Assembly: GCF_000009265.1 (NCBI RefSeq)
Contig: NC_008378.1
Span: 620,001 to 684,000, forward strand
Reading direction: 5' to 3'
DNA: 64,000 nucleotides
DNA from: Rhizobium johnstonii 3841
GTDB lineage: Bacteria; Pseudomonadota; Alphaproteobacteria; Rhizobiales; Rhizobiaceae
Shown here: one piece after another, positions 1-8,831 of the stretch
Layout of the letters: each line of letters opens with the position of its first letter
Numbering within the stretch: position 1 is the stretch's first letter
Notes under the pieces: model-generated
What the model was told of the DNA's origin: nothing
What the model saw: the letters and a program-made list of their open reading frames with translations, nothing else
Database searches by the model: none
Made by a program: the position numbers and the translations under genes

Positions 1-1
1 C

Positions 2-2137
2 GAGCATGTCACGGGTCCCGGTCAGATCGCTGTCGTGATCGGCTTTGCCGGTGCCGGCAAGAGCACGATGCTGGCGGCTGCCCGGCACGCCTGGGAAGCG
101 CAAGGTTATCGTGTTCATGGCGCGGCATTGGCCGGCAAGGCGGCGGAAGGCCTGGAGCAATCGTCCGGGATCGCGAGCCGCACCTTGGCATCGTGGGAAT
201 ATAGCTGGCAAGCTGATCGCGGTCGGCTCAATGCTCGGGACGTCTTCGTCATCGATGAGGGCGGCATGGTCGGCAGTCGTCAGCTCGCCCGCTTCGTCGA
301 CGAGGTCAAACGGGCCGGCGCCAAGCTCGTCCTGGTCGGAGATCATGAACAGCTTCAGGCGATCGGAGCGGGCGCACCGTTCCGGGCGATCGCCGAAGCC
401 GTCGGCCATGCGCAACTGTCGGAAGTCCGACGTCAAAGAACCGATTGGCAAAAGCAGGCCTCGATTGACTTCGCATCTCACCGGACCGCAGCCGGACTGT
501 CGGCCTACGAGGCACGGGGAAGCGTTCATCTGAAGACGGATCGCGCTGAAACGCTGAAGGCGATCATTGCCGATTACGTCGCTGACCGATCGGCCAATCC
601 CAACGACACGCGCATTGCCATGGCCCATCGACGCGACGACGTCCGCGCCATCAATGCCGGCATTCGCGCTCAGTTGCAGGAGCGCGGTGAGCTGGCAAAG
701 GGTAGCCACCCGCCTGGCGATAAAGGTGAGGAACTGAGCTACCAGACCAACAATGGGAAGCGATCCTTTGCACGTGGCGACCGCATCGTCTTCCTGGAGA
801 ACAATCGCGATCTCGCCGTCAAGAATGGCATGCTGGGCGAGGTGATCGCCGTCGCGCCGGACGCAATACAGGTTCGGCTTGACGGCAAGGCGCAGACGCC
901 AGATGGGCAACGCCAGGTGATCATTCCGGTGAATAGTTACCAGGCCTTTGATCACGGCTACGCCACGACGATCCACAAGACGCAAGGCGCTACCGTCGAC
1001 CGGAGTTTTGTTCTGGCGTCGACGACGATGGACCGGCATCTGACCTACGTCGCGATGACCCGTCATCGCGAGGAGGTGCAGCTCTATGCGGGACTGGATG
1101 CGTTCAAGACGCTGCGCTCCCTGACGGAGGCACTCAGCCGCTCAGGCGTGAAGGAGACGACGCTCGACTATACGCATGACTTTGCCAATCGGCGCGGCAT
1201 GGAGGATCGCCGGGGGCAGGGCGAGAGTGAGGTCGCATCTCAGGGAATCAGCAAAGGGATACAGCACATTCCGGACACGGCGGTTCCCAAGCCACTGCAG
1301 GAGCCGCGGCCGCCGACACCGCTCGCAGCCCGCAGCATCGCCGATGGCGGCTCTCCGCACCAAGACCGCAATGACGATGAACGCCGCGTGCTCGTTGCGG
1401 CCGTGAAGACCTATGCGATGAGCGTGGAAGCGGTTGGACGGTCAAAGGCGATGCCGGCATTCGACCGAGATTGGGCCGCGGCAAAGCAGCTTGCGCCGCA
1501 GGTGTTCAACGACGCGCCAGCGGCAATGGACGTGTTGCGCGGCCGCATCCTCGATGAGAACGCCGATCCGGTCGCGCTCGCCAGTCAACTCAGCACTTTG
1601 CCCGAGGCGATCGGTGCGCTGGCCGGCAAGACCGGCCTGTTCGGAGACAACGCCGAACGCAAACACGCGCTTTCAAGGATCGATGCGCTGGCGTCGCATG
1701 TCCGCCAATCCGGCAAGACCTGGCAGCGTCGCCTCGCAGCCGAATGCGGCGCGGAGCGCTGGAAGCGGGAAAAGCAGGACGTGGTCGAGGTTCTGGGCCC
1801 GAGCCGCCGGAGCGAGGCGCTGCTGCGCCAGCTCGATGATCTGCCCTATGCCGACAAGGCAAAGTTCGTCGAGCAACTGGCGGGGACGCCGGAGGGCCGT
1901 CGCGCGCTTGCCGAGGCGAAGGACATCGTTACTGCGATCGAAACGCGCTTCGGTCGCGCCGATCCCTCAGATCTCGCAGAGCAGCTGAAGCGAATGGGGC
2001 CGGGTCGGGCTGGGGACATCGAGCGGATCAGCCAGGTTGCTCGCCTTGCCGATCGTAGTCATCGTGCGGAGCTCACCCAGCAGATGGAGTTGAAGCGATC
2101 ACTGAAGCGCGGCAAGTCCTTGGGGCTTGGGATGTAG
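2..2137 (+). CDS. traA: Ti-type conjugative relaxase/helicase TraA, C-terminal part (5' end outside window)
   Basis: The reading frame is open from the left edge, so the N-terminal relaxase domain lies outside the window. What remains is the helicase half: a Walker A motif (GFAGAGKST) about 14 codons in, a Walker B-like stretch (VIDEGGM) near codon 84, and a late helicase motif (ATTIHKTQGATVDRS) followed by YVAMTRHR, as in RecD/TraI-type helicases. The C-terminal 300 residues are charged and alpha-helical, as in rhizobial and Ti-plasmid TraA. In that family the protein nicks oriT and unwinds plasmid DNA for conjugation. The usual neighbours traF and traB do not follow; a resolvase remnant does. 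I cannot tell whether the missing 5' part is intact. Confidence 0.85.
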   Translation, partial: EHVTGPGQIAVVIGFAGAGKSTMLAAARHAWEAQGYRVHGAALAGKAAEGLEQSSGIASRTLASWEYSWQADRGRLNARDVFVIDEGGMVGSRQLARFVDEVKRAGAKLVLVGDHEQLQAIGAGAPFRAIAEAVGHAQLSEVRRQRTDWQKQASIDFASHRTAAGLSAYEARGSVHLKTDRAETLKAIIADYVADRSANPNDTRIAMAHRRDDVRAINAGIRAQLQERGELAKGSHPPGDKGEELSYQTNNGKRSFARGDRIVFLENNRDLAVKNGMLGEVIAVAPDAIQVRLDGKAQTPDGQRQVIIPVNSYQAFDHGYATTIHKTQGATVDRSFVLASTTMDRHLTYVAMTRHREEVQLYAGLDAFKTLRSLTEALSRSGVKETTLDYTHDFANRRGMEDRRGQGESEVASQGISKGIQHIPDTAVPKPLQEPRPPTPLAARSIADGGSPHQDRNDDERRVLVAAVKTYAMSVEAVGRSKAMPAFDRDWAAAKQLAPQVFNDAPAAMDVLRGRILDENADPVALASQLSTLPEAIGALAGKTGLFGDNAERKHALSRIDALASHVRQSGKTWQRRLAAECGAERWKREKQDVVEVLGPSRRSEALLRQLDDLPYADKAKFVEQLAGTPEGRRALAEAKDIVTAIETRFGRADPSDLAEQLKRMGPGRAGDIERISQVARLADRSHRAELTQQMELKRSLKRGKSLGLGM

Positions 2138-2149
2138 ACGTCTTGGCTC

Positions 2150-2565
2150 GCCCAGGGATTTCGAGGAGCTGCCTGTCGTTTTGCGAGCCCTGCCCTTGGG
2201 TCTCGCCGCCTTTGGCAAATTCAAAAGTCGCGTATCCGCGCTGGCGAGAGACGCAGTTCCGAAGGCCTGCCGCCCTCGCGGCCGCGCCGGCGCGCGTAAC
2301 CACGCCGGCATTGACCCGCTCCGTGATCAACGCTCTCTCGTATTCGGCAAGCGAGCCGAACAGGCTGACTAGAAACGCACCATGCTGATTCCTTGTGTCG
2401 ATCGCCTCCGTCACAAAGCGTAAGGCGACGCAACGTACTTCCAACCCTCAAACGATATGGATCAGGGGAGAGAGCGATCGACCTAACCGCTCGGGTTTCC
2501 AGACAACCGACACCTCGCCGTTGCGCAATTCCTTGAGGCAGGTGTTCCAAATCTGTCCGACTAGT
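2150..2565 (-). pseudogene. Serine resolvase/invertase remnant (Tn3-type resolvase family)
   Basis: The minus strand carries recognisable resolvase segments: LKELRNGEVSVVWKPERLG, then FVTEAIDTRNQHGAFLVSLF and GSLAEYERALITERVNAG. These match the second half of the serine-recombinase catalytic domain. An in-frame TGA at 2448-2450 splits the two segments. The DNA-binding tail is shifted to another frame (RPSELRLSPARIRDF), and the N-terminal catalytic serine region is missing. The gene is therefore dead. It abuts the end of traA and is probably the scar of a transposon or plasmid-resolution system. Confidence 0.8.
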
Positions 2566-2986
2566 AACACAACGTTCGCATCATTCCCTCAAAATTTGGT
2601 TTGCTGCGACATCCTTGTCCTTCTAGGGACGTTTTAACAGAAGAAGTAATGTGGGGTGCAGGAGATCTAGTGCTAGATCCGGTATAGGTCGAGCATGCCG
2701 AGCATATGATAGAAGTTATCCATATTATGGCGATTTTCTGTACAGCGTTCACTTGACTTCCTCCACATCATTGCTAGGGCTCCGCCCCGGCGTTGTATCC
2801 TCGACATTGCCTCCTCAAGCCGATCAGAGGCTGGTTTTTGCCGCGATCGATAATCAAAATATGTCGTAGTGACTACGCAGGTTTGAAGCTTTGGATCAGC
2901 TTTTTGTTTTCTGGTGTACCGGCGTTTTGACCTGCTTTGACCAGCCGTCCGTAAACTTTGACTATTCAAAGGAGGACCGCATGCCG
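2566..2986. other. Intergenic stretch without a supportable gene
   Basis: About 420 bases of lower GC content between two pseudogenes. A 98-codon minus-strand frame (2673-2969) exists, but it has no family motif I recognise and no clear ribosome-binding site. I see no tRNA, terminator or intact repeat. Confidence 0.5.
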
Positions 2987-3503
2987 CTGAAGATATCTAT
3001 CGTTTGAAACGGATCTTTCGGTTGCCGCGAAGCCGATATCATCGACGATTGCGGTCTTGTTGTGCGCTTTAACGATAGTCGGTCCGTCGGGAAGGGTGGC
3101 TGCGCACCGACGTGATCGCGGTCTGCACGGCCGGCCGGCGCTCTCGATAGTTAGATAGCGCTGGTGGCGCGAAAAGCCAACGGTCGCGTCGGCCTCGGAG
3201 CTTTGGTGCATGCGGAACGCAATGAAGTTCACGGAACTCAAGACGAAACTTGATCCGGCGCTGGATGACTTTTCGACGACTATACCGCAGAGTTTGCGAT
3301 GTTTGCCGCTGAGACCGAAAAGACCGTCAAGCGCATGCCACCACGACCGGATCTCCAGCTTCAGTCAATATCGTCCGAGAGTTCCGTCCTGCCGAGCTCC
3401 GGATTGATGGCGATCACTTATGTAATTGAAGAGGTGTCGAAAACCGGGACCAAAATTTCCTGGCAAGCTAGAGATCGACAGCGACAGCTCGTCACCGAAT
3501 GAA
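2987..3503 (+). pseudogene. Decayed glycosyltransferase-like gene (rhizobial 'urease operon accessory protein' family)
   Basis: Fragments in two plus-strand frames line up with a rhizobial family often labelled 'urease operon accessory protein', which resembles GT29-type sialyltransferases. The pieces in order are: ATG at 2987 with MPLKISIV then a stop; LVVRFNDSRSVGKGG near 3055-3095; a shift to RTDVIAVCTAGR; MKFTELKTKLDPALDDF at 3222; a further shift to DDYTAEFAMFAAETEK; and VLPSSGLMAITYVIEEV near 3385-3435. The family order is preserved but at least two frameshifts and an early stop break the gene. The family label is from memory and is the least certain part; the broken state is clear. Confidence 0.5.
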
Positions 3504-3587
3504 GATGAGATTGCGTACCGGATTGATAAGAACCTGCAAATACTTTCAGAATGGCCCGTTGCGTTGCGACTGTCGGACCAATCGCGG

Positions 3588-4295
3588 TTACCAAGGAATG
3601 GTTGTTCCATCATATGCGAAGAAACCGCCCGTATGGTGTGGTGTCAAATCGTCCAGCATCCGCAATATTCGCTTGGCGGCTTCATCAGGCGCTGAACGCG
3701 GGTGGTCCGATGCGAATGGATCGGACAGTTGAGTTATGACGGTCCCGGGATGCACGGTCACAAGCAAGGACAATGGGTTCGCCCGGGCCACTTCTATTGC
3801 GGCTGTGTGAACGATCTGGTTGAGCGCAGCCTTCGACGAGCGATATGAAATCCAGCCTCCCAGCGCATTGTCGCCGATCGATCCCACCCGCGCCGATAGG
3901 AGGGCGAAAATTACCCGCTTCTTCTTTGCGAGCAGCGGAACGAAGTGCTTGACGACGAGAGCGGGTCCAACGGCGTTGACGGCAAACTGGGCCATCATGG
4001 CATTTTGCGAAATCTGGCGTATCGACTTCTCCGGTCCCATGCCGTCAATCGTCAAAGCACCTGTGGCACAGATGATGAGATCAAACTCATTCGACTTGAG
4101 CATGTCCGCCGCGCGCTGCACGGAATTCTCGTCCGTAAGGTCGAACCCGTTCTCTTGACGAGAAAGGCGGGCAACCTTCGCGCAGTTGCTGTCCATTTCC
4201 AACTGCCTCGAAATCGCATTTCCGATTCCTCCGCTGGCTCCAGTGACCAAGGCAGAATACCCTGCATCTAATGATCGCATCAGCGTTTCGGTCAT
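3588..4295 (-). CDS. Short-chain dehydrogenase/reductase (SDR family)
   Basis: A 235-residue classical SDR. The N-terminal nucleotide-binding motif GASGGIG spans residues 19-25, CATGA is at 76-80, and the catalytic YxxxK is Y151-K155 (YRSSK), with a serine near 134-139. Substrate is unknown; SDRs of this kind reduce carbonyls with NAD(P)H in the cytoplasm. The gene starts 45 bases downstream of folE on the same strand and is probably co-transcribed from the ECF-type promoter at 4978-5007. SDR genes do occur in RpoE/ChrR-controlled photooxidative stress clusters, which fits this location. The ribosome-binding site before the ATG is weak, consistent with translation from an upstream-initiated message. 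Confidence 0.8.
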   Translation of the reverse strand: MTETLMRSLDAGYSALVTGASGGIGNAISRQLEMDSNCAKVARLSRQENGFDLTDENSVQRAADMLKSNEFDLIICATGALTIDGMGPEKSIRQISQNAMMAQFAVNAVGPALVVKHFVPLLAKKKRVIFALLSARVGSIGDNALGGWISYRSSKAALNQIVHTAAIEVARANPLSLLVTVHPGTVITQLSDPFASDHPRSAPDEAAKRILRMLDDLTPHHTGGFFAYDGTTIPW

Positions 4296-4340
4296 CCGGG
4301 GTTCTCGAGATTGCGATTCATTGTCGTCAGGAGGCCGGTT

Positions 4341-4949
4341 TCAACCGCGGGCCAGCATTGTGAAACGCGCCTGATCCGATACAGATGCTTCGAACAGTCC
4401 GGCGAACGCGGTTGTGAGCGTCTTGGCTCCCTGCTTCCGGATGCCGCGCATTGCCATGCACATGTGCTCCGCCTCGATCATGACGGCGACACCTTTCGGG
4501 CGTAAGCTTTCTTCAAGAGCTCTCGCGATCTGAGCAGTCATGGTTTCCTGGGTCTGCAGCCTGCGGGCATAGAGATCGACGAGCCTTGCCATTTTTGAAA
4601 GACCGAGCACGCACTGCTCGGGAATGTATGCGATATGAGCAATCCCATGGAACGGCACCATGTGGTGCTCGCAATGGGAATGAAACTCGATGCCTCTGAC
4701 GAGCACCATCTCGTTGTAGCCACCGACTTCGGAAAAAGTCTTCGAAAGCACATCCTGAGGCTCCGTTGCGTATCCGGAGAAGAGTTCGCGATAAGCCTTT
4801 GCCACCCGCTTCGGAGTATCGAGCAGACCTTCGCGTGATGGATCGTCTCCGGCCCAGCGTATTAGCTTACGCACCGCTTCCTCAGCCTGGTGTTGAGTTG
4901 GACGTTCCGAGGCAGCCACCGGGCATGCATTGGTGACAATGGCATCCAT
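4341..4949 (-). CDS. folE: GTP cyclohydrolase I
   Basis: A 202-residue GTP cyclohydrolase I, the first enzyme of tetrahydrofolate synthesis (GTP to dihydroneopterin triphosphate). Zinc and catalytic residues are visible: [14 protein letters not shown] with C93, H95 and H96, and the second zinc cysteine C164 in EHMCMAMRG. The family block [15 protein letters not shown] follows. I chose the ATG at 4949 because GGAGAG sits 6 bases upstream and a sigma promoter lies only about 30 bases upstream; a longer frame to 5141 would run through that promoter. In rhizobia a plasmid folE copy is usually additional. Location in a photooxidative-stress island may link it to folate-type photolyase cofactors, which is inference. 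Confidence 0.93.
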   Translation of the reverse strand: MDAIVTNACPVAASERPTQHQAEEAVRKLIRWAGDDPSREGLLDTPKRVAKAYRELFSGYATEPQDVLSKTFSEVGGYNEMVLVRGIEFHSHCEHHMVPFHGIAHIAYIPEQCVLGLSKMARLVDLYARRLQTQETMTAQIARALEESLRPKGVAVMIEAEHMCMAMRGIRKQGAKTLTTAFAGLFEASVSDQARFTMLARG

Positions 4950-4977
4950 AAATCTCTCCGGAATTAACAAGCGACTG

Positions 4978-5007
4978 AGCTTACGTCCCTTGCCGGGTTC
5001 CGGATCA
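4978..5007 (-). promoter_or_regulatory. Candidate RpoE/ChrR (ECF11) promoter of folE-SDR
   Basis: On the minus strand TGATCC (5002-5007) is followed after 18 bases by TAAGCT (4978-4983). This matches the -35 TGATCC and -10 TAA-type pattern known for RpoE of the ChrR group. The predicted start of transcription falls about 20 bases upstream of the folE ATG. Confidence 0.7.
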
Positions 5008-5184
5008 AAACTGCCGATCTGCAAAGTAGCGCAACTGTCAGATTGGTTCTGGATACGCTGGTGGTCTGGATTTGGTGAAGAGGTCGTGATTGCGACAGTC
5101 GATTTAGTGCGGACCCTGTTGACTTGTTCCGTCACCTGCAACCAGTGCTCAGGCCACCTGTCGGATATCTTTTGGTATGACGTT

Positions 5185-5652
5185 TCAGCCGTTCAGCCAA
5201 AGCAAAGACGCGTTCAGCACGGAAGCAAATCCCACCCATAGCGCATAGGGAAAGAAGCAAAAACGCGCGACCTTATCTCTTGCTATCGCAATAAAATAAA
5301 GGATGAGAAGCAGTAGGCAGAGGATGACCGCCAGGCCTAAAGACATTGCATGCGCCCCAAAGAATAGTGGCGTCCACAGCCAGTTCAGTATCATCTGCCC
5401 AATCCAGATCTTGATGGCCCGGCCTTTGACGCCCTCGATAAGCCACGTGCGCCAGCCCGCAATTGCAATAAGGATATAGAGTGTGGTCCATGCCGGACCG
5501 AAAATCCAATTTGGCGGATTGAAAAACGGCTTGTTCAATGAGGCATACCAGGCCCCTGGTTGAATGGTTAGGCCGATCACCAGCCCGACGCCGATCACGA
5601 CAAGGAGAAAGAGGCCCAGCATCATTGCGCTGGTTGTGCGGTAGGAGGGCAT
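5185..5652 (-). CDS. tspO: TspO/MBR-family tryptophan-rich sensory protein
   Basis: A 155-residue, five-helix membrane protein of the TspO (peripheral benzodiazepine receptor) family. Typical features are visible: [19 protein letters not shown] in the first third, WTPLFFGAH in the middle, and a tryptophan/asparagine-rich end (NASLLWLN). TspO proteins sit in the outer or cytoplasmic membrane, bind porphyrins, and in Rhodobacter modulate pigment and oxygen-responsive gene expression. The start has a strong site (AGGAG) 8-9 bases before the ATG. It is the last gene of a minus-strand run starting at 8644, 64 bases after the lipocalin gene, and probably belongs to the same oxidative-stress operon. 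Confidence 0.9.
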   Translation of the reverse strand: MPSYRTTSAMMLGLFLLVVIGVGLVIGLTIQPGAWYASLNKPFFNPPNWIFGPAWTTLYILIAIAGWRTWLIEGVKGRAIKIWIGQMILNWLWTPLFFGAHAMSLGLAVILCLLLLILYFIAIARDKVARFCFFPYALWVGFASVLNASLLWLNG

Positions 5653-5716
5653 TGTATCTAATTCTCCTGAAAGTCCATCAGCGCGTCAAGGGATATTGCC
5701 AGTCTGTGTTTTCTCT

Positions 5717-6247
5717 TCACTGCTGTGGAAACTCAAGCTTGCGAACGTCGTAGCCGAGTTCGCGCGCCTTGTTGATCATTCGATGCAGCTTGTTTTTCGA
5801 GGGGATGTTCCTGGAGTAAATCCACAGGTTCGTCATCGACGGGTTGGCGCTGATAAACCAGGATTTGTCAGGAGATTTATACAAGACCCAATAGTTGAAA
5901 GTGATCAGCCAGGGGTATCGAACCTGCATCTTCGCATTTGTTGTCCCGAAATCCTGGATGGTCCCGGTGCCGCGGACGGTCTTCAGTCGACCTTGGGGCG
6001 TGTCGACTCTACAACCGTCTTCGATGAGAATCTCATCTGGCGATTTGCCTTGTCGGTAGCTCGAATAGCCCGCAACGCAGCCGTCGGTCAGGAACATCGG
6101 TGTCCGCCCGACCTCCAGCCACGTCCCGCGATAGTGATCCCGTCCCACTTTAATCACGTTGGGTGTGGCGTACGCAGCGGCGGCTTCGCCAAGGATGAAG
6201 AGCACCGCCAGCAGAAGCCGGCCCGCACGATTGAGACAATGTTTCAT
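5717..6247 (-). CDS. Lipocalin-family secreted protein (Blc-like)
   Basis: A 176-residue protein with a Sec-type signal peptide (hydrophobic residues about 10-25, AYATP near the cleavage site) and then the lipocalin N-terminal signature YRGTWLEVGRTP. A central C-V-A-G-Y segment and WLITFNYWVLYKSPD fit Blc-type bacterial lipocalins. There is no lipobox cysteine, so it is probably periplasmic rather than lipid-anchored. Lipocalins of this kind bind damaged or modified lipids. The start codon overlaps the end of the preceding membrane-protein gene by 4 bases, indicating translational coupling. Together with the cyclopropane-synthase-like gene upstream it points to envelope lipid maintenance under stress. 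Confidence 0.8.
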   Translation of the reverse strand: MKHCLNRAGRLLLAVLFILGEAAAAYATPNVIKVGRDHYRGTWLEVGRTPMFLTDGCVAGYSSYRQGKSPDEILIEDGCRVDTPQGRLKTVRGTGTIQDFGTTNAKMQVRYPWLITFNYWVLYKSPDKSWFISANPSMTNLWIYSRNIPSKNKLHRMINKARELGYDVRKLEFPQQ

Positions 6248-6822
6248 GAATACCTCCCCGGTGTTGGGTGCTCAGGCACCGCTGAATAAAGCCTCGACTG
6301 GCGTGAAGTTCCCGCATATCGCAGCGTTACGAAGGCCATCAGACTTGCCACGGCGAACGCGTTCAAGTTGAGGAGTATCGCAAGGTCTGTTTGCGTCCAA
6401 ACGTGCAGCGGCGCGCCGATAAAACCCCGTGAAAACACGAAGGCGGCAAAAACGAGGACAGCCATTCCACGTTGCCACCACTGTTCGTCTTCTCGAAATG
6501 AGACTGCAACGAGCATTAAGCAGGCCGCCAGAAACAACTCAGTACCGGAGTGTTGGCCAAAGAGCTTCGTTTCGAACAGAGTGTCAAACGTACCGACCAG
6601 CGGAAGGGCGATCCTTGCAGACAGCGGCGAACGCCGGGCTATAAAGGGGATCGCCAGAAAGAGCGGCGCTGCGGCTAAGGTGCCAAGAGAAGCTGTTACG
6701 CCATTGCCTACCAAATACCAAATGTAGAGCGGGTAAAACGGCTTGTTCAGGAGAATGACCCAAGCAACCGTTACGGACGCCGTTGTCAATGGATCAAGCT
6801 TGGCATGTGCAACTGCCATCAT
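6244..6822 (-). CDS. Multi-pass membrane protein, function unknown
   Basis: A 192-residue protein with about five or six predicted transmembrane helices, for example residues 12-25, 45-62, 83-95, 118-135 and 148-165. The motif KPFYPLYIWYLVGNG lies near residue 27, and FGQHSGTELFLAACL lies mid-protein. I recognise no enzyme family. It overlaps the methyltransferase gene upstream and the lipocalin downstream by 4 bases each, so all three are translated as one block. The conserved position inside the stress operon suggests a role in the membrane-lipid response, but nothing in the sequence defines it. Confidence 0.7.
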   Translation of the reverse strand: MMAVAHAKLDPLTTASVTVAWVILLNKPFYPLYIWYLVGNGVTASLGTLAAAPLFLAIPFIARRSPLSARIALPLVGTFDTLFETKLFGQHSGTELFLAACLMLVAVSFREDEQWWQRGMAVLVFAAFVFSRGFIGAPLHVWTQTDLAILLNLNAFAVASLMAFVTLRYAGTSRQSRLYSAVPEHPTPGRYS

Positions 6823-7847
6823 GGTGTTCGTCCCAGAAGGTAGTGGCCGACACCCCAGATAGCGCCCCTGTCATGGCCGAACATGCCAGCCGTCGAAAGA
6901 AAGAACAGTCTCCAACGGCGCTGCCAAAGAGATGCGTCCCGGCCGTAGATCTGCCTTAAGACTGGCCGGATGCGATCGATGTACCGATCGAAATTGGCGA
7001 GCCAGTCAAGAGAAGTGCGGCGATAATGCGTGCCCGACCAGCGCCATTCCATTTCCACTTGGAATAGATCGCCGAATCGGTGCGGCAGGTCATGGGCCGG
7101 CATGATGCCGCCGGTGAAGAAGTGCTGGGCGATCCAATCGGCAGGGTCGGCGCGGTCGAAACGATAGGATCGGTCTTTGTGCGTGAAGATGTGCAGGAAC
7201 AGCTTGCCGTCAGGCTGGATCCAGCGGTGCACCCGCTCTAAAAGCGCCCGCCAGTTCGACATATGCTCGAACATCTCCACGGAGACGACGCGGTCATAAC
7301 GCTGGTCGGTGGCAAAGTGGTTCATGTCGGCGGTGATGACGCTCAGGTTGGTCAATCCGAGTGTTTCGGCGCGGGCAAGGATGTATGCGCGCTGAGAGGC
7401 GGAGTTTGATACCGAGGTGACGCGCGAATTCGGGAAATGCGTGGCGAGATAGAGCGACAGCGAGCCCCAGCCGCAGCCCAGCTCAAGAATACTCATGCCA
7501 TCTTCGATGGCGGCGTGGTTCACGGTCTCGGCAAGAGCAAAGGTTTCGGCCTCGTCAAGCGTCGTGGTATCTGTCGGGTATAGACAGCATGAGTATTTTG
7601 TCTGCGCCCCGAGCGCCAGCGCGAAAAAGGCGGCCGGCACCTCATAATGTTGGCGGTTGGCCTGGTCAGTATGCGTGGCGACCGGAAAATGCCCCATCGT
7701 GTCGACAAAGACCCTCTCGGCCTCAGCTGACGTCGCCGCCAGTCTGCGCTTGGTGCGGTTGCAGAGGAGCTCGATGCCGGCGAGCGTCATGCTGTCGTTG
7801 AGCGGGGCTCGCTCGGCAGTCTTGATAGCGAAAGCCATCACATTCAT
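6819..7847 (-). CDS. SAM-dependent methyltransferase, cyclopropane-fatty-acyl-phospholipid synthase family
   Basis: A 342-residue methyltransferase. The SAM-binding motif I (LELGCGWGSL) is at residues 121-130, the family-typical QHYEVPAAFF and YSCCLYP precede it, and VVSVEMFEHM follows. It lacks the N-terminal SCP2-like domain of classical Cfa and resembles the shorter Cfa-like enzymes in RpoE/ChrR regulons. The family transfers a methyl or methylene group from SAM to unsaturated phospholipid acyl chains in the inner membrane. The gene overlaps its neighbours on both sides by 4 bases. A separate, classical cfa gene at 10386-11046 is broken, so this may be the only working member in the cluster. 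Exact product (cyclopropane or other methylated lipid) is not certain. Confidence 0.82.
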   Translation of the reverse strand: MNVMAFAIKTAERAPLNDSMTLAGIELLCNRTKRRLAATSAEAERVFVDTMGHFPVATHTDQANRQHYEVPAAFFALALGAQTKYSCCLYPTDTTTLDEAETFALAETVNHAAIEDGMSILELGCGWGSLSLYLATHFPNSRVTSVSNSASQRAYILARAETLGLTNLSVITADMNHFATDQRYDRVVSVEMFEHMSNWRALLERVHRWIQPDGKLFLHIFTHKDRSYRFDRADPADWIAQHFFTGGIMPAHDLPHRFGDLFQVEMEWRWSGTHYRRTSLDWLANFDRYIDRIRPVLRQIYGRDASLWQRRWRLFFLSTAGMFGHDRGAIWGVGHYLLGRTP

Positions 7848-8644
7848 CGCTCATCTCCTTGTGGGCGCTGTCTTCGAGGTGCTGGGAAAAAGGCGTTGAC
7901 GCGGCTCTGCAGGGCGCGGAACTTTTCGCCGCGCGAGCGCAGCATGTGCTCTTCGAGCGGGGGGATGCCGGAGACATGAACGAGCAGCCAATACATCAGC
8001 AGCGGTGCGAAGATCGACAGCCAGCTCGAGATTGGCGCTGCAATCGCGAAAAGTGGCCAGCAACACCAGAAGAGCCATTCGAAGAAATAGTTGGGGTGGC
8101 GCGAATAGCGCCATAGGCCAGCCTCGCAGACCTCTGTCTTCGCCTGCGGTGTTTTCCGGAAGCGCGCCAGCTGCACGTCGGCGATCGCCTCGCCGACCAG
8201 CGCAACAGCAGCGATCAAGACAGCGATCCCATCATGCAAACTTGGGAAGGCGATATCATTGTTCGCTGCGAGATAGACGGCCAGCACGAGCACGAATGCC
8301 GCTAACGCCTGGATCTGGAGAAAGAGGAATAGCCGCCATGCGGCGCTATCACCCCACTCCGCTATAAGCCTTGCATAGCGGGGATCTTCGCTACCGCCTC
8401 TGGTACGTGACCCGATATGGCCGCCGAGCCTCAGTGCCCAGGCGGCGATGATGATCATGAGGGCGATGCGACGATCAACGTCCCCATTCGAAAAAAGCGC
8501 CGCGGTCATACCGCCGACGCCTACCGCGGCGGTCCAGATCGTATCGATCCAGCCACTCAAGCCCGTGAAACGCTGAATCGCCCAGGCGATGGCCATCGCA
8601 AGCGACAACAAGATTGCAATGAGAACTAGAAGAGACAAATCCAT
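7844..8644 (-). CDS. DUF1295 membrane protein (steroid 5-alpha-reductase-like)
   Basis: A 266-residue protein with about seven hydrophobic segments. The C-terminal block LWRYSRHPNYFFEWLFW is the signature of DUF1295 and isoprenylcysteine methyltransferase/steroid reductase-like membrane enzymes. I preferred the ATG at 8644 (MDLSLLVL), where hydrophobic sequence begins; an in-frame start at 8695 would add 17 polar residues and overlap a candidate promoter. It is the first gene of the minus-strand operon and overlaps the methyltransferase gene by 4 bases. DUF1295 genes are recurrent partners of Cfa-like and amine-oxidase genes, so it probably acts in the same lipid-modifying pathway. Confidence 0.8.
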   Translation of the reverse strand: MDLSLLVLIAILLSLAMAIAWAIQRFTGLSGWIDTIWTAAVGVGGMTAALFSNGDVDRRIALMIIIAAWALRLGGHIGSRTRGGSEDPRYARLIAEWGDSAAWRLFLFLQIQALAAFVLVLAVYLAANNDIAFPSLHDGIAVLIAAVALVGEAIADVQLARFRKTPQAKTEVCEAGLWRYSRHPNYFFEWLFWCCWPLFAIAAPISSWLSIFAPLLMYWLLVHVSGIPPLEEHMLRSRGEKFRALQSRVNAFFPAPRRQRPQGDER

Positions 8645-8672
8645 CGTTTTTCCATCGGGTGGATTGCTAACG

Positions 8673-8701
8673 AGCTTCTCTACGGCCTTGCACACAGATC
8701 A
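8673..8701 (-). promoter_or_regulatory. Weak candidate ECF promoter before the DUF1295 operon
   Basis: On the minus strand TGATCT (8696-8701) and GAAGCT (8673-8678) are 17 bases apart and resemble the folE promoter (TGATCC/TAAGCT), with one mismatch in each box. It sits 29 bases upstream of the chosen start. Treat it as a hypothesis. Confidence 0.3.
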
Positions 8702-8831
8702 GTTTTTCCGCGCGCCTGGAAATTCCTCAAAAAATTGCGCAGCCAGCAAAACTAACCTGAGCTCCTCTTCGTAGAGGCGGTCTGAAAACAACTGCATTGA
8801 GAGCCGGCAACGGCTCACACCGAGAGGTTAT

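Noticed and set aside
2673..2969. 98-codon minus-strand frame as a gene
   Set aside because: No ribosome-binding site, no recognisable motif and location among decayed genes.
4950..5141. 64-codon N-terminal extension of folE
   Set aside because: It crosses the candidate promoter at 4978-5007 and a good ribosome-binding site sits directly before the ATG at 4949.
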